A stretch of 64,000 bases of DNA from CAIZQW01 sp942493055 (GTDB lineage Bacteria > Verrucomicrobiota > Kiritimatiellia > RFP12 > UBA1067): NCBI GenBank assembly GCA_942493055.1, contig OW818680.1:1550001-1614000 (forward strand), in the 5' to 3' direction. The position numbers and the translations under genes were made by a program. Within the stretch, counting starts at the first letter, position 1. Every line of letters begins with the position of its first letter. Below the pieces are notes generated by a model. The model was not told where the DNA came from and did not search any database. It was given only the letters and a program-made list of their open reading frames with translations. Below, piece by piece: positions 53,524 to 62,267 of this stretch.

Positions 53524-54483
53524 TTATCTGTTATTGAACGCAGAGGCCACGCGGTCACATTCCTTCAGCAATGCGCCCTCGATCTTCAGATCAAAGACCT
53601 CTGCAATGACCGAGGTCCATCCGTAAATGAAATACATCCATCCATCCTCGACATGAAGATTCCGCTCGGCCTTCTGCTCCAGCCCCTGATGCATGAAGCG
53701 CAGATCCCCGCGATAGTTGATCTCCCAGACCAGCGCCTCTTGCGGGAATCGCGCGGCATCGGTGAGCGGAGAGCCTGGGCGGTCTTTACCGAGGCCTGTC
53801 GCATTGATGATGAGCGATCCCTTGGGCATCTGGTGCAACACGGCGTCATTCTGCCCCGCTTCCGGCGTCAGATAATACGCGCAGACGGTTTGCCCCTTTG
53901 TGTTGAGCAGGCTCTTATTGATATGTTCAATTTCATCCAGCCGGGGCTTGCTGCGATTGGCGACAATAATCTTGGCCGGGTAATTTCCTGCGAATGCATC
54001 GCGCAGGAAATACGAGCACATGGAAATCGCGCTGCCGCCTGCGCCCATGATAAAGACACCGGCTTCGGGATTGTTTTTCCAGTAATTTTCAGGAACGAAC
54101 TCTTCCAGCGCCAAGCCGCAGGTAATCGGATCCTTTGCGTGTCCACAGAGTTTCCCCGCGCGCTTCGAAATCGAAGAGAGTTCGCCAAACTGCGTGGCAT
54201 AAGGGTCAAGATAGTCAAACATCTCCTTGCAGGCATTGTAGAGATCGATCTTGTGCGTCGTCACCAGCGCGCCCAGGGAGAGTGGATCATCGTGTAAAAA
54301 CTTCACGACCTTGCGATATGCTTCGGGGTCCGCATGAATCGCGATATCAATGCCCTTCATGACCGTATCCTTCAAACCCAAGGTTTTAGCCCATTCCGGA
54401 AAGACCTTCATGATGGACGAACTCCCTGTCGTCACGCCGATAAAATACATGGTCGGCTGTGTCGCTGGCTCAAAGTTAAACAT
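53524..54483 (-). CDS. Shikimate dehydrogenase-like oxidoreductase
   Basis: 319 aa. N-terminal substrate domain with GALVTTHKIDLYNA (cf. VTxPxK, catalytic Lys), then the Rossmann domain GVFIMGAGGSAISMCSYFL, ANRSKPRLDEIE, LIINATGLGKDRPGSPL (cf. NATPxG) and VWEINYRGDLRFM. Longer than AroE and placed in a sugar catabolic operon away from aromatic genes, so it probably acts on another polyol or keto acid. Its start overlaps the lactonase stop by 8 bases. Confidence 0.85.
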   Translation of the reverse strand: MFNFEPATQPTMYFIGVTTGSSSIMKVFPEWAKTLGLKDTVMKGIDIAIHADPEAYRKVVKFLHDDPLSLGALVTTHKIDLYNACKEMFDYLDPYATQFGELSSISKRAGKLCGHAKDPITCGLALEEFVPENYWKNNPEAGVFIMGAGGSAISMCSYFLRDAFAGNYPAKIIVANRSKPRLDEIEHINKSLLNTKGQTVCAYYLTPEAGQNDAVLHQMPKGSLIINATGLGKDRPGSPLTDAARFPQEALVWEINYRGDLRFMHQGLEQKAERNLHVEDGWMYFIYGWTSVIAEVFDLKIEGALLKECDRVASAFNNR

Positions 54484-55441
54484 TTCGTTTCTCCTTTATA
54501 ATTCTTAGCGCCTCTTGTGGATTTTTCACAAGCATTTTTTCGCAAACCTCTTTAGTAACACCACGCTCTACTAAATAGGGCAGAAAGGTCTTGCTCAGAT
54601 AATCAAGCCCCATGTCGCCGCCATAGTTGTGTAACCGTCCGCGCGTCGTATCCAGCCCCAGCAGCAGTTGACCCGCATAGCCCTTGTCCACCATCTCGCA
54701 AATTAAATCAGCCTCTTTCGCATTATCGTGATACTTCACACGGTTAATCGTGTCATACTCCAGAAACACGCCAGCCTCCAAGCAGTCCTCATGGTAGACA
54801 CCATCATCCTGTGCACGATCGAGATGACAGAGAATGATGCGGTGGGGCTGAACCCCCCTGCTCGTCAGAAAGAGGAGGATATCATATACATCCGCACCTT
54901 TTTCCACGTGACAGAAGACCGTCGCACCTGTTGCGACTGCAGCGGCGGCGGCGGCCTCAAAGAGCTTCTCATAGGTCGCATCCGCGTAAATGCCGCCTTC
55001 GTCAACCGCCACTTTGATGAGGCCGGCTTTGCACGCGAGACGTTTTCCGCCTGTGGCCATGGACGACAGCATCCCCTCTTCCACTTCGCTGATGTAGAAC
55101 TCCGATATCCGCTGGGCAGAAGCACGGAAGATGTAACTGTCGTCGTGGTAAAAGATCGTCTTATGAAAGCCCGTCACCGCAATGATCTTCACGCCCGTCT
55201 TTTCAGAGGCGGAGACCAAATGCTCGGCCATGCGGCCCGCAAAGACAGGTTGCGCATCCACCAGACTGCGACCGCCTGCTGCATAATAGAGCTCCAGCTC
55301 AGCGGACGACTTTTCAAAATCGTCCATGTGCAAGAGCGGCGAAACATCGAACGCTTTGCAACGTTCGATAAAGAGATGCTCATGGCACTGGCAATAACCC
55401 AGTGTCTTGGCATCGATATCCCCTGTGACGGTACGGATCAT
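54476..55441 (-). CDS. Phosphotriesterase-like lactonase
   Basis: 321 aa amidohydrolase-superfamily member. Metal ligands: HEH in YCQCHEHLFIE (strand 1), a Lys bridge in LIKVAVDEGG, His in VFCHVEKGADV and CHLDRAQD, and Asp in LLGLDTTRGR. Relatives hydrolyse sugar-phosphate or sugar lactones. It lies 1 base from the alcohol dehydrogenase that could produce the lactone and overlaps the shikimate-dehydrogenase-like gene, supporting a dehydrogenase-lactonase step. Confidence 0.88.
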   Translation of the reverse strand: MIRTVTGDIDAKTLGYCQCHEHLFIERCKAFDVSPLLHMDDFEKSSAELELYYAAGGRSLVDAQPVFAGRMAEHLVSASEKTGVKIIAVTGFHKTIFYHDDSYIFRASAQRISEFYISEVEEGMLSSMATGGKRLACKAGLIKVAVDEGGIYADATYEKLFEAAAAAAVATGATVFCHVEKGADVYDILLFLTSRGVQPHRIILCHLDRAQDDGVYHEDCLEAGVFLEYDTINRVKYHDNAKEADLICEMVDKGYAGQLLLGLDTTRGRLHNYGGDMGLDYLSKTFLPYLVERGVTKEVCEKMLVKNPQEALRIIKEKRNV

Positions 55442-55442
55442 A

Positions 55443-56462
55443 TTAATAGTTCAATAAACACTTCACAACTTCACCGGACTTCACGGCTGCAACAGCCTCC
55501 ACGATCTTCTCAACCGGGAAGGTATGTGTCACAAACTCGGAAGCCTTCAGCTTTCCTTCGCGAATCCACTGGCAGAGCGGCGCCTGTGCCGCGCGTTCAC
55601 GAGCGCGCGTCGGCCACTGATGGACAATCAGATTGAAATTGTAAGGGCCAGTGGCTTTGTCGATCGTCAGCTTCGAGGCAGCCAGCACGCCATACACGCC
55701 AATCGTACCCCCAAGCTTGATGAGCGGCAACGCGGTGTTGATAATCTTTTCATGCCCGACAGCATCCACCACCACGTCGAGTGACTTCTTTTCGATGTCA
55801 AGGGCATCCGGTGCAAACACAGCATCCGCCCCCATGGCCTTGGCGCGTTCACGCTTGTGCGCCAGCGGATCAACAAGACCCACCCACTTCACGCCCATCA
55901 GCTTGCAGAACTTCACAAAGCTCAAACCAACAGGTCCTGCGCCAAAGATCAAGACCTTGTCCTTGGGCTGAATATTGAAATCGCCGATACCGCCATAGAC
56001 TTCACGCCACGTGCAGAGCAAGGCCGCTTCAGCAGCCGGAATATCCGTATCCACCTTGGTCTGAATCTCATAACACTCGAACCAGCCATGCTGTTCATCC
56101 GCCACACCATCAGCCACCATGGCGTCATGGTCATTGACCAGAACATATTCGCAGAATCCGCCCCAGCCTGTCGCAATCTCTTTTTCCGCAAAGGAGAAGA
56201 CCAGCCCGCCGATCGCACGGTCGCCCTTCTTGAAGGTGCGAACCTTTCCGCCGACCTCCTGGACGATCCCCGTGTTCTCATGTCCCAACGAAAGCGGATA
56301 CTTATCGACGCCAGGGAAATGGCCCTCAATCAGTTTCCCGTCTGTCGCATTGCACAAGGCCGCGACATCCAGCTTCACCAAGGCCTGATAGGGTCCTGGC
56401 TTCGGAGCTTCAATTTCACGCACACCAAAATCACCTGGTTTTTCAACAATGACTGCTCTCAT
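55443..56462 (-). CDS. Zinc-type medium-chain alcohol/polyol dehydrogenase
   Basis: About 339 aa. The ATG at 56462 (MRAVIVEKPGDFGVREI) has AGGAG 5 bases upstream, so the longer frame is dropped. Catalytic domain with C in ALCNATDGKLIEG and GHENTGIVQEVG, NAD domain with GAGPVGLSFVKFCKLMG and LVDPLAHKRERAKAMGAD. The usual structural-zinc four-Cys loop is absent, as in some sorbitol-dehydrogenase-like enzymes. Substrate is likely the phosphorylated product of the FGGY kinase or a free sugar. Confidence 0.9.
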   Translation of the reverse strand: MRAVIVEKPGDFGVREIEAPKPGPYQALVKLDVAALCNATDGKLIEGHFPGVDKYPLSLGHENTGIVQEVGGKVRTFKKGDRAIGGLVFSFAEKEIATGWGGFCEYVLVNDHDAMVADGVADEQHGWFECYEIQTKVDTDIPAAEAALLCTWREVYGGIGDFNIQPKDKVLIFGAGPVGLSFVKFCKLMGVKWVGLVDPLAHKRERAKAMGADAVFAPDALDIEKKSLDVVVDAVGHEKIINTALPLIKLGGTIGVYGVLAASKLTIDKATGPYNFNLIVHQWPTRARERAAQAPLCQWIREGKLKASEFVTHTFPVEKIVEAVAAVKSGEVVKCLLNY

Positions 56463-56481
56463 AATCACTCCTTTTTGTGGT

Positions 56482-57975
56482 TCAAATCCCAGCGGCCAAA
56501 TCCTTATACACATCCACAAGCCCGCGATAAGCCCGTTCCATCACCTCGCGGCGCATCCGATACTTGATGGCATGCTCAATATTCGGTTGCACCGTAGCAT
56601 CGATACTCAATAATTGCTCGGCGATGGAGAAATCCTTGAAGATTCCGCACGCCACACCGCCAATGATCGCTGCACCAAGCGAGGTTGCCTCCGCCTTGGA
56701 GTTCAGGGTCTGGACTGCGCAGGAGCAAGCCGAAGCCAGAATCTCACGGAAGACCTTGCTCTGCGCGCCGCCACCAATGATCGTCAGTTTATCAATCGGT
56801 ACATGGACGCGGAAGATGTCGGCAATGAGTCCCAGATTCATGGCCACGCCTTCCATCACCGCACGCAGCATGTCTGCGCGTGTCGAGGCCAGGTTCAACC
56901 CAATGAACGTTCCGCGCGCATCAGGATTCCACCACGGAGTGCGCTCGCCCAGCATGTACGGGAGGAAGAGCACGCCATTGGCGCCGACTGGCACCGACTC
57001 GATCAGCGCATCCATCTGCGCAAGGTCCGGGGTCACAGCCAGTTGCTCGGACATCCATTTGAAACTCGAACCCGCCGTCTGCATGGTACCGGACGGATGC
57101 AGATAACCCGGGACACAGTGCGCCCAGTTCATGGTTCGCATCTGCTCATCCACAATCGGCTTCTCGACGGTCAACGCGATCCAGCTCGACGAGCCCAGGC
57201 AGTTGTAGGCGCTTCCCGGCTTGACACAGCCGACACCGACACCTGCGGCACTTCCATCGCCGCCGCCTGCCGCAACAGGGGTTCCGACAGCCAAGCCCGT
57301 CTCCTCCGCAGCCTGAGGCGTGATCTCGCCAATGATGGTCGATGAATCAACAGCCTTGGGAAAATACGAGACATCAAGCCCTGCTAGCCCAATTAGCTTT
57401 TCCGACCAGGTAAACGTATTGAGGTCAAAGGCATTCGTCCCTGACGCATCAGAAAAGTCCGTGGCCATCACGCCGGTCAGACGGCAATTGATATAGTCCT
57501 TAGCGCAGAGCGTCCTGGCGGTCTTCTTGAAGACCTCCGGTTCGTTGTCCCGCACCCACATCAGTTTTTCAAGCGCATACGACGCGCTGGCGCGATGTCC
57601 GCAGATGCCGTAAAACTCACGCAACGAAATCTGGCTCAGCAGCGCAGCCTCTTCCTTCGTGGCCCGCTGGTCACAATAGAGGATGGAGGGACGCAAGGCA
57701 CGGCCCTCCTTATCCACGGGCGTGCAACCCATCATCTGACCGCTCAGGGCGACAACCGCGATCTCCTGCGGCGAGACCTTTGCCTCTGCGAGCAACTGCT
57801 TCGTCGAACCGCAGACCGCCTTCCACCAGTCTTCGGGATTCTGCTCGGCCCACGAGCCATTGAAAAAGTTGGACGGATAAGAGACCGTGGCGCTCGCCAT
57901 CTGCTTGCCCTCTTCCGAGTAGAGCGTCGCCTTATTGCCACTCGTCCCTAAATCATGCGCCAGGATGTATTTCAT
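56482..57975 (-). CDS. FGGY-family carbohydrate kinase (xylulokinase-like)
   Basis: 497 aa. N-terminal phosphate motif LAHDLGTSGNKATLYSEEG, ALSGQMMGCTPVD, YCDQRA, the catalytic Asp in AAGGGDGSAAGVG and the C-terminal ATP-binding GGGAQSKVFREILASA. Overall most like xylulokinase, but FGGY substrate cannot be read with certainty. It follows the two small membrane proteins (9 bases) and precedes the alcohol dehydrogenase (19 bases); the likely first intracellular step of the pathway. Confidence 0.92.
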   Translation of the reverse strand: MKYILAHDLGTSGNKATLYSEEGKQMASATVSYPSNFFNGSWAEQNPEDWWKAVCGSTKQLLAEAKVSPQEIAVVALSGQMMGCTPVDKEGRALRPSILYCDQRATKEEAALLSQISLREFYGICGHRASASYALEKLMWVRDNEPEVFKKTARTLCAKDYINCRLTGVMATDFSDASGTNAFDLNTFTWSEKLIGLAGLDVSYFPKAVDSSTIIGEITPQAAEETGLAVGTPVAAGGGDGSAAGVGVGCVKPGSAYNCLGSSSWIALTVEKPIVDEQMRTMNWAHCVPGYLHPSGTMQTAGSSFKWMSEQLAVTPDLAQMDALIESVPVGANGVLFLPYMLGERTPWWNPDARGTFIGLNLASTRADMLRAVMEGVAMNLGLIADIFRVHVPIDKLTIIGGGAQSKVFREILASACSCAVQTLNSKAEATSLGAAIIGGVACGIFKDFSIAEQLLSIDATVQPNIEHAIKYRMRREVMERAYRGLVDVYKDLAAGI

Positions 57976-57984
57976 GGGTTAGCC

Positions 57985-58470
57985 CTATTTAAAGAGTTCC
58001 GCGCCAGTAAAGCCGATCAGCCCCGTAATCGCACCGCCCACAATGCCGCCCAGGATGGCCACGAAAATGCGAGGCAGGCTCTCAAGCGCCAAGGGCCCAC
58101 GCGTCCCCTTCTGCGCGCCGATAAGGCCATGCACCCAGAAGCCGCAGGCGATTGAGCTTCCCATATCCACCCATGGACACGCGCCCTTATAGGCCTGATA
58201 TATCAGCCCATACTGCTTCCACCCGCCGTCCGGATAGGAGATGCCATCGGGATTGATCCCAAACCCGGGGAGCTTGTGATTCAGGAGCCAGAACGTACCG
58301 ATGATAATTGTCGCACTCATGAATCCGCCGATGGGACCAAAGTCACGCACGAGCTTCGGCCAGCAAATGATCACTGCGAACGTTGCGCAGAAGGCACCGA
58401 AAATCGTGGTGATCACACTCACGGGCGGCATGCCGAGCGCAGGATTAAAGGTTGAGAACCACTCAATCAT
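57985..58470 (-). CDS. Small membrane protein, partner B of a paralogous pair
   Basis: About 161 aa from ATG 58470, which overlaps the stop of partner A (ATGA). About four TM helices; the central GGFMSATIIIGTFWLLNH and PWVDMGSSIACGFWVHG match partner A (GGFLTATVVIGIMWYMNH; LWVDQGWPIAASGIVWG). Ends with a Gly-rich helix (FVAILGGIVGGAITGLIGF). I cannot name the family; position before the kinase suggests a heteromeric transporter for the pathway substrate. Confidence 0.75.
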   Translation of the reverse strand: MIEWFSTFNPALGMPPVSVITTIFGAFCATFAVIICWPKLVRDFGPIGGFMSATIIIGTFWLLNHKLPGFGINPDGISYPDGGWKQYGLIYQAYKGACPWVDMGSSIACGFWVHGLIGAQKGTRGPLALESLPRIFVAILGGIVGGAITGLIGFTGAELFK

Positions 58471-58856
58471 TTGGACGCCTCCTTTGCTTCCTCGTCCTGC
58501 CAGCCCGGGGCGACCTGCTTGACCGCGTGTGCAGCCCAGCCAGCAAGCGCGCCGCCGATCAGACAGCAGATCAGCGTGGGAAAGATGTGGGTAAAGTGCG
58601 AGTTGGGATAAAACCGGACGAGTCCCCAGACAATACCGGATGCGGCAATCGGCCACCCTTGGTCAACCCAAAGCTTTCCCTTGGGATTCTCCATCACCCC
58701 GAGCCAGTGGTTCATATACCACATGATGCCGATGACGACGGTCGCCGTCAGGAAGCCACCCATGATTCCATATGTTTTCCACATCTCCGGCCAAATGCCG
58801 AAGGAAAGCGAACCGACAATCGCCCCCCCGATGAATGTCGACAAATGTCTTTTCAT
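58467..58856 (-). CDS. Small membrane protein, partner A of a paralogous pair
   Basis: 129 aa with about four TM helices and a charged C-terminal tail (WQDEEAKEASK). Homologous to partner B in its central segments and coupled to it by ATGA. It is the first gene of the eight-gene catabolic operon; the promoter should lie between it and the divergent peptide transporter (58857-59008), an AT-rich stretch with an eight-T run near 58943. Confidence 0.75.
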   Translation of the reverse strand: MKRHLSTFIGGAIVGSLSFGIWPEMWKTYGIMGGFLTATVVIGIMWYMNHWLGVMENPKGKLWVDQGWPIAASGIVWGLVRFYPNSHFTHIFPTLICCLIGGALAGWAAHAVKQVAPGWQDEEAKEASK

Positions 58857-59008
58857 TTGTAAACTCGCCCTTTCTGTTTATTTCTATTGTCCGTACAATA
58901 TAACAAACTCGATGTTAACCGTCAAGCCGTTAATCCAGATAATTTTTTTTTGAATCGCACCCCTCGCTTTTCTTGACGTACTGGCCAGTTTTTGGCATTC
59001 TGTCACAC

Positions 59009-60385
59009 ATGACAATGACAGAAACGAAGCCCCGCTCAACAAAAACCTTCTTAGGTCACCCCGTAGGACTCTTCGTCCTCTTCTTCACAGAAATGTGGGA
59101 ACGCTTCTCGTTTTACGGCATGCGAGCGCTCCTGATGCTCTACATGACCAAGTATCTGATTACTGCTGCAGAGACAGGCACGCCGATCGTGGGATTTGAA
59201 ACCCTCAAAGCCGGACTTGAAGCGGTATTCGGGACACTTGCCATTCAGCCACTGGCCTCGCAAATTTACGGTCTCTATACGGGGTTCGTCTACTTTACAC
59301 CGTTCTTCGGAGGGATTTTAGCAGACCGTCTGTTGGGCCAGCGTAAAACAGTGGTGATCGGCAGCATCCTGATGGCTATCGGCCAATTTCTACTCGCCTT
59401 TGAATTCTCCTTTCTCTTGGGTCTCTTCTTCCTGATCCTCGGTAACGGCTGTTTCAAACCCAACATCTCCACCCAGGTCGGCAACCTTTACGAGCACGGT
59501 GATCCGCGACGCGACGGCGCGTTTACAATTTTTTATATGGGCATCAACCTGGGAGCCTTCTTCTCCCCGCTGATCTGCGGCACATTGGGGCAGAAATTTG
59601 GCTGGCACTATGGATTCATCGCCGCTGGCATCGGAATGTTGATCGGACTGGTGGTTTACTTAGCTGGACAGAAATACCTTGCACCTGACAATATTATGAC
59701 CAAGTCGGCAGACACATCCGTTGCGACCCCCGCACTCACACCCAAAGAGTGGAAGGGTATTCTCGGACTGTGCGGTCTCTGCGTCCTGAATATTGTCTTC
59801 TGGGGGGTTTACGAACAACAGGGCAATACGATCCAGCTTTTCGCGGATAGCAACACAGACTGGCATGTCTTCGGCTGGGAAATGCCCTCCACCTGGTTCC
59901 AATCCTTGAACCCTCTCTTCGTCTTCGCGTTGGCACCGTTCCTCAATATGTTCTGGGCCAAGCAGGCCAAGCGCGGAAAAGAACCCACGAGTGTCGTTAA
60001 AATGGCGCTGGGCTGCCTGATGCTCGGAGCCTCCTTCCTCGTGCTGATGCTGGCCACCCGAGGCATCAGCGAGACCCAGCGCATCACCTTCCTCTGGCTC
60101 GTGCTGTGCACCTTCATCTATACCTTGGGCGAGCTCTACCTCTCGCCGATCGGCCTGTCGCTGGTGACCAAGGTTGCGCCAGCTCGCCTCGTGAGCATGC
60201 TGATGGGAATGTGGTTCCTCTCCTCCTTCTTCGGCAACTACTTGTCGGGGTATCTGGGCACCTATTACGAGAAGATGCCCAAGGACAGCTTCTTCATGAT
60301 GCTCGCGTTGCTCGGTGTCATCGCGGGCGTGTCTATGTTCGCGCTCAAGCGGCCCCTCAAGAAGGCCATCGGGGAAGATATTTGA
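59009..60385 (+). CDS. POT-family proton-dependent peptide transporter
   Basis: About 458 aa, twelve or more TM helices. Proton-coupling motif EMWERFSFYGMRALLMLYMTKY (ExxER), then FFGGILADRLLGQRKT, NGCFKPNISTQVGNLY, DGAFTIFYMGINLGAF (PTR2 signature) and ELYLSPIGLSLVTKVAPARL. It imports di- and tripeptides. The ATG at 59009 lacks a strong SD; a second ATG is at 59015. A TTGACG at 58973 with CATTCT 17 bases on resembles a promoter but would give an almost leaderless mRNA. Confidence 0.94.
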   Translation: MTMTETKPRSTKTFLGHPVGLFVLFFTEMWERFSFYGMRALLMLYMTKYLITAAETGTPIVGFETLKAGLEAVFGTLAIQPLASQIYGLYTGFVYFTPFFGGILADRLLGQRKTVVIGSILMAIGQFLLAFEFSFLLGLFFLILGNGCFKPNISTQVGNLYEHGDPRRDGAFTIFYMGINLGAFFSPLICGTLGQKFGWHYGFIAAGIGMLIGLVVYLAGQKYLAPDNIMTKSADTSVATPALTPKEWKGILGLCGLCVLNIVFWGVYEQQGNTIQLFADSNTDWHVFGWEMPSTWFQSLNPLFVFALAPFLNMFWAKQAKRGKEPTSVVKMALGCLMLGASFLVLMLATRGISETQRITFLWLVLCTFIYTLGELYLSPIGLSLVTKVAPARLVSMLMGMWFLSSFFGNYLSGYLGTYYEKMPKDSFFMMLALLGVIAGVSMFALKRPLKKAIGEDI

Positions 60386-60389
60386 TCAA

Positions 60390-60950
60390 TTGAACGCTTA
60401 ACGCTCAACGCCCAACTCTTAAGTTTTAGGCAACCCCTCCCCCTGGGCGCGCCGACGTCCGCGTCGGCAAACAAGAAGCCGACGCGGACGTCGGCGTTCC
60501 CAGGGAGACTTAAACCATCAACCGGTCAATCGGTCTCCAAAGCGTTCATCGTCGGCTCACAAGAAACTGGGAGAACAGGCATCCTGCCTGTTTGGGGAGT
60601 GCACAGGCAGGATGCCCAATGCCACTAACTTTTCATGTCGGCAACAGGGGGACGGGCAAGAATGCCCCTCCTCTTTCATGCGGGCGGGACGCCCACGCTC
60701 CCTTCTGTTGCTCCCCTCAAAGGAGCGCGGGCATCTTGCCCGCCGGAGCCGGGACGGCTCCGCCACCTTATCACCCTGGGAGCGCTGACGTCCTCGTCGG
60801 CAAGAAAGATGGCGCGGGCGATCAAGGCCGACGGGGACGTCGGCGTTCCCAGGAGATAAGCCCTTCGTTTGCAACAAGCTAACACCGAAGATAAAGACGA
60901 AATGGGCTGCGAAAAGTTAGTGGCATTGGGCAGGATGCCTATGCTCCCAG
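60390..60950. repeat. Dense block of nested palindromes (REP/BIME- or MITE-like)
   Basis: No gene in 60386-61114 before the entericidin gene. The block begins with the 20-base unit shared with 35873-35892. At 60441-60505 CCCTGGG/CCCAGGG encloses GCCGACGTCCGCGTCGGC and its inverted copy. A second, similar structure spans 60774-60854. GCGGGCA-TCT-TGCCCGC (60727-60743) and a GGAGCC/GGCTCC hairpin lie between. A perfect 22-bp inverted repeat (60613-60634 and 60911-60932) brackets ~320 bp like the ends of a non-autonomous element. Weak frames here are by-products of the repeats. Confidence 0.75.
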
Positions 60951-61114
60951 TGACGTTCACATTTTTTCGCTCCCGATTACGCTTATCTTAGCACCATTCT
61001 TGTCTGTCCCCCTATCCACAGATGACCGTCATGCTGGGGGTAGGATAAAACCCCATCGCACAAATCCTTTTCTTGGACTATGATAATGCCCTTGTCAAAA
61101 GAAGGAGGATTTTT

Positions 61115-61243
61115 ATGAAGAAACTGATGATGCTGTTGGTACTGTTTGTCATGGCTTTTGCTGTCACCTCGTGCAACATGCTTAGAGGCGCAGGACGAGA
61201 CATTGAACATGTTGGCGATTCAATAGAGCACGCCGCCCATTAG
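61115..61243 (+). CDS. Entericidin-like small lipoprotein
   Basis: 42 aa. Hydrophobic signal (MKKLMMLLVLFVMAFAVTSC) with lipobox VTSC and a short tail NMLRGAGRDIEHVGDSIEHA that matches the entericidin EcnA/EcnB pattern (CNTxxGxGxDxxxxGxxIxxA). GAAGGAGG lies 8 bases before the ATG. Entericidins are tiny membrane lipoproteins linked to stress or programmed lysis. Too short for most ORF cut-offs. Confidence 0.85.
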   Translation: MKKLMMLLVLFVMAFAVTSCNMLRGAGRDIEHVGDSIEHAAH

Positions 61244-61271
61244 GCTCGACTGGGGCCAGAGCCGTGCAGAG

Positions 61272-61320
61272 GATGACAAGGGGACAGACAAGGCTTTCAA
61301 TTGTTAAAGCCTGTCGAAAA
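61272..61320. repeat. GGGGACAGACAAGGCTTT palindromic repeat, copy 1
   Basis: The 26 bases at 61272-61297 recur at 62413-62438 with 2 differences. Here the unit continues into an inverted part (AGGCTTT / AAAGCCT; GACA / TGTC; ends TTGTCCC), i.e. a hairpin of the type linked with REP-associated transposases in other genomes; no transposase is present here. Confidence 0.55.
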
Positions 61321-61332
61321 TTGTCCCTTCGT

Positions 61333-61770
61333 CTATTCCATATCCGCGGGCGGCGGGCTTGCTCCTAAAGGATTACGTGCGGCCCACAAGATGACGGACC
61401 CGAGCACGATGTTCGCCGGGCCCTCAATCGCCTGCCAGAACCAGGGCATCCCGGCCATGATGTCGACCCCTAGCAGCAGGATGCCTAAGGCGATGATCGC
61501 CATGCCGAGACGTCTCACGAGCAGGTGATACCGGACAAGATCGAACGACAACATCCAGAACAACGCGCCCATCAGCGCATACAAAGCCGAAGTTGAGCGG
61601 GCGAGATATTCGACAATGGGTTGATCCGGCAGCGCACCCATCCCGATGGCCCGATGGATCGCGTCCATCCAGCGCAACGGCATCACTGCACAAATCGCCG
61701 CGAGGCCGGCAACTGTCCCAACCAACCTCAGATACAGGGTCAAGAAACTATTTCGGGTCATGAGTCCCAT
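61333..61770 (-). CDS. Four-helix membrane protein of unknown function
   Basis: 145 aa with four predicted TM helices (YLRLVGTVAGLAAICAVMPL; ALYALMGALFWMLSFDLV; LGMAIIALGILLLGVDIMAG; GPANIVLGSVILWAA) and a Pro-rich C-terminus. Resembles small uncharacterised membrane proteins of PVC bacteria; no motif allows a function call. Lies 20 bases from the end of the 111-aa secreted protein on the same strand. Confidence 0.6.
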   Translation of the reverse strand: MGLMTRNSFLTLYLRLVGTVAGLAAICAVMPLRWMDAIHRAIGMGALPDQPIVEYLARSTSALYALMGALFWMLSFDLVRYHLLVRRLGMAIIALGILLLGVDIMAGMPWFWQAIEGPANIVLGSVILWAARNPLGASPPPADME

Positions 61771-61789
61771 CTTTGAGCTCGATGTGTTC

Positions 61790-62125
61790 TTAGGAACCCT
61801 TTATGGACAACAGATCGAGAACTTGATTGAATGTTTTTTCCATCAATGATCGGTCGTCTGCCTCTACCTTATACTGCACCAGAACGGGAGTTGTTGTGTC
61901 CGGCAGCGTTAACGAAGTCGTGATGACAATGATGTATTTGGAGTCGAGTCTCTCCAGTACGGCAGTGGAAATATGCGACATCCGAATTGCATACGTGGAC
62001 AGATGGACACCACCCGTGCCCTCCTTCTTCAGAACGAGGAAATCCCCTTTCTGGCTCACTTCAAAATCAACGGCGCATACAGTGCATGCAATCATACACA
62101 TGACCGCAATTAGACTTAATTTCAT
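61790..62125 (-). CDS. Small secreted protein of unknown function
   Basis: About 111 aa from the ATG at 62125 (MKLSLIAVMCMIACTVCAVD, signal peptide), with AGGAG 7 bases upstream; the longer frame has no SD and would hide the signal peptide. The mature part is beta-rich with Thr/Val runs (SKYIIVITTSLTL, TTTPVLVQYKVEADD) and a C-terminal helix. No family recognised. Probably co-transcribed with the membrane protein downstream. Confidence 0.65.
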   Translation of the reverse strand: MKLSLIAVMCMIACTVCAVDFEVSQKGDFLVLKKEGTGGVHLSTYAIRMSHISTAVLERLDSKYIIVITTSLTLPDTTTPVLVQYKVEADDRSLMEKTFNQVLDLLSIKGS

Positions 62126-62267
62126 CTCAGTTCTCCTCTCGGTTTGACTTTCAACATTTAATGTTGGTTGTCCTTCCATGAGAAACGAACCAAGGGTGTT
62201 GATTATTGCTGTTCGGGTTTGCAAATCAACTGAAACTTAAGATGCTCTTCATAAAATTATTGGCTGT

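Noticed and set aside
58973..59001. Sigma-70 promoter TTGACG-N17-CATTCT for the peptide transporter
   Set aside because: The -10 box is poor and would place the transcript start almost on the ATG; left as a remark only.
60557..60960. Several ~70-106-aa frames in the palindrome block
   Set aside because: They exist on both strands of inverted repeats, lack SDs and have repeat-derived composition.
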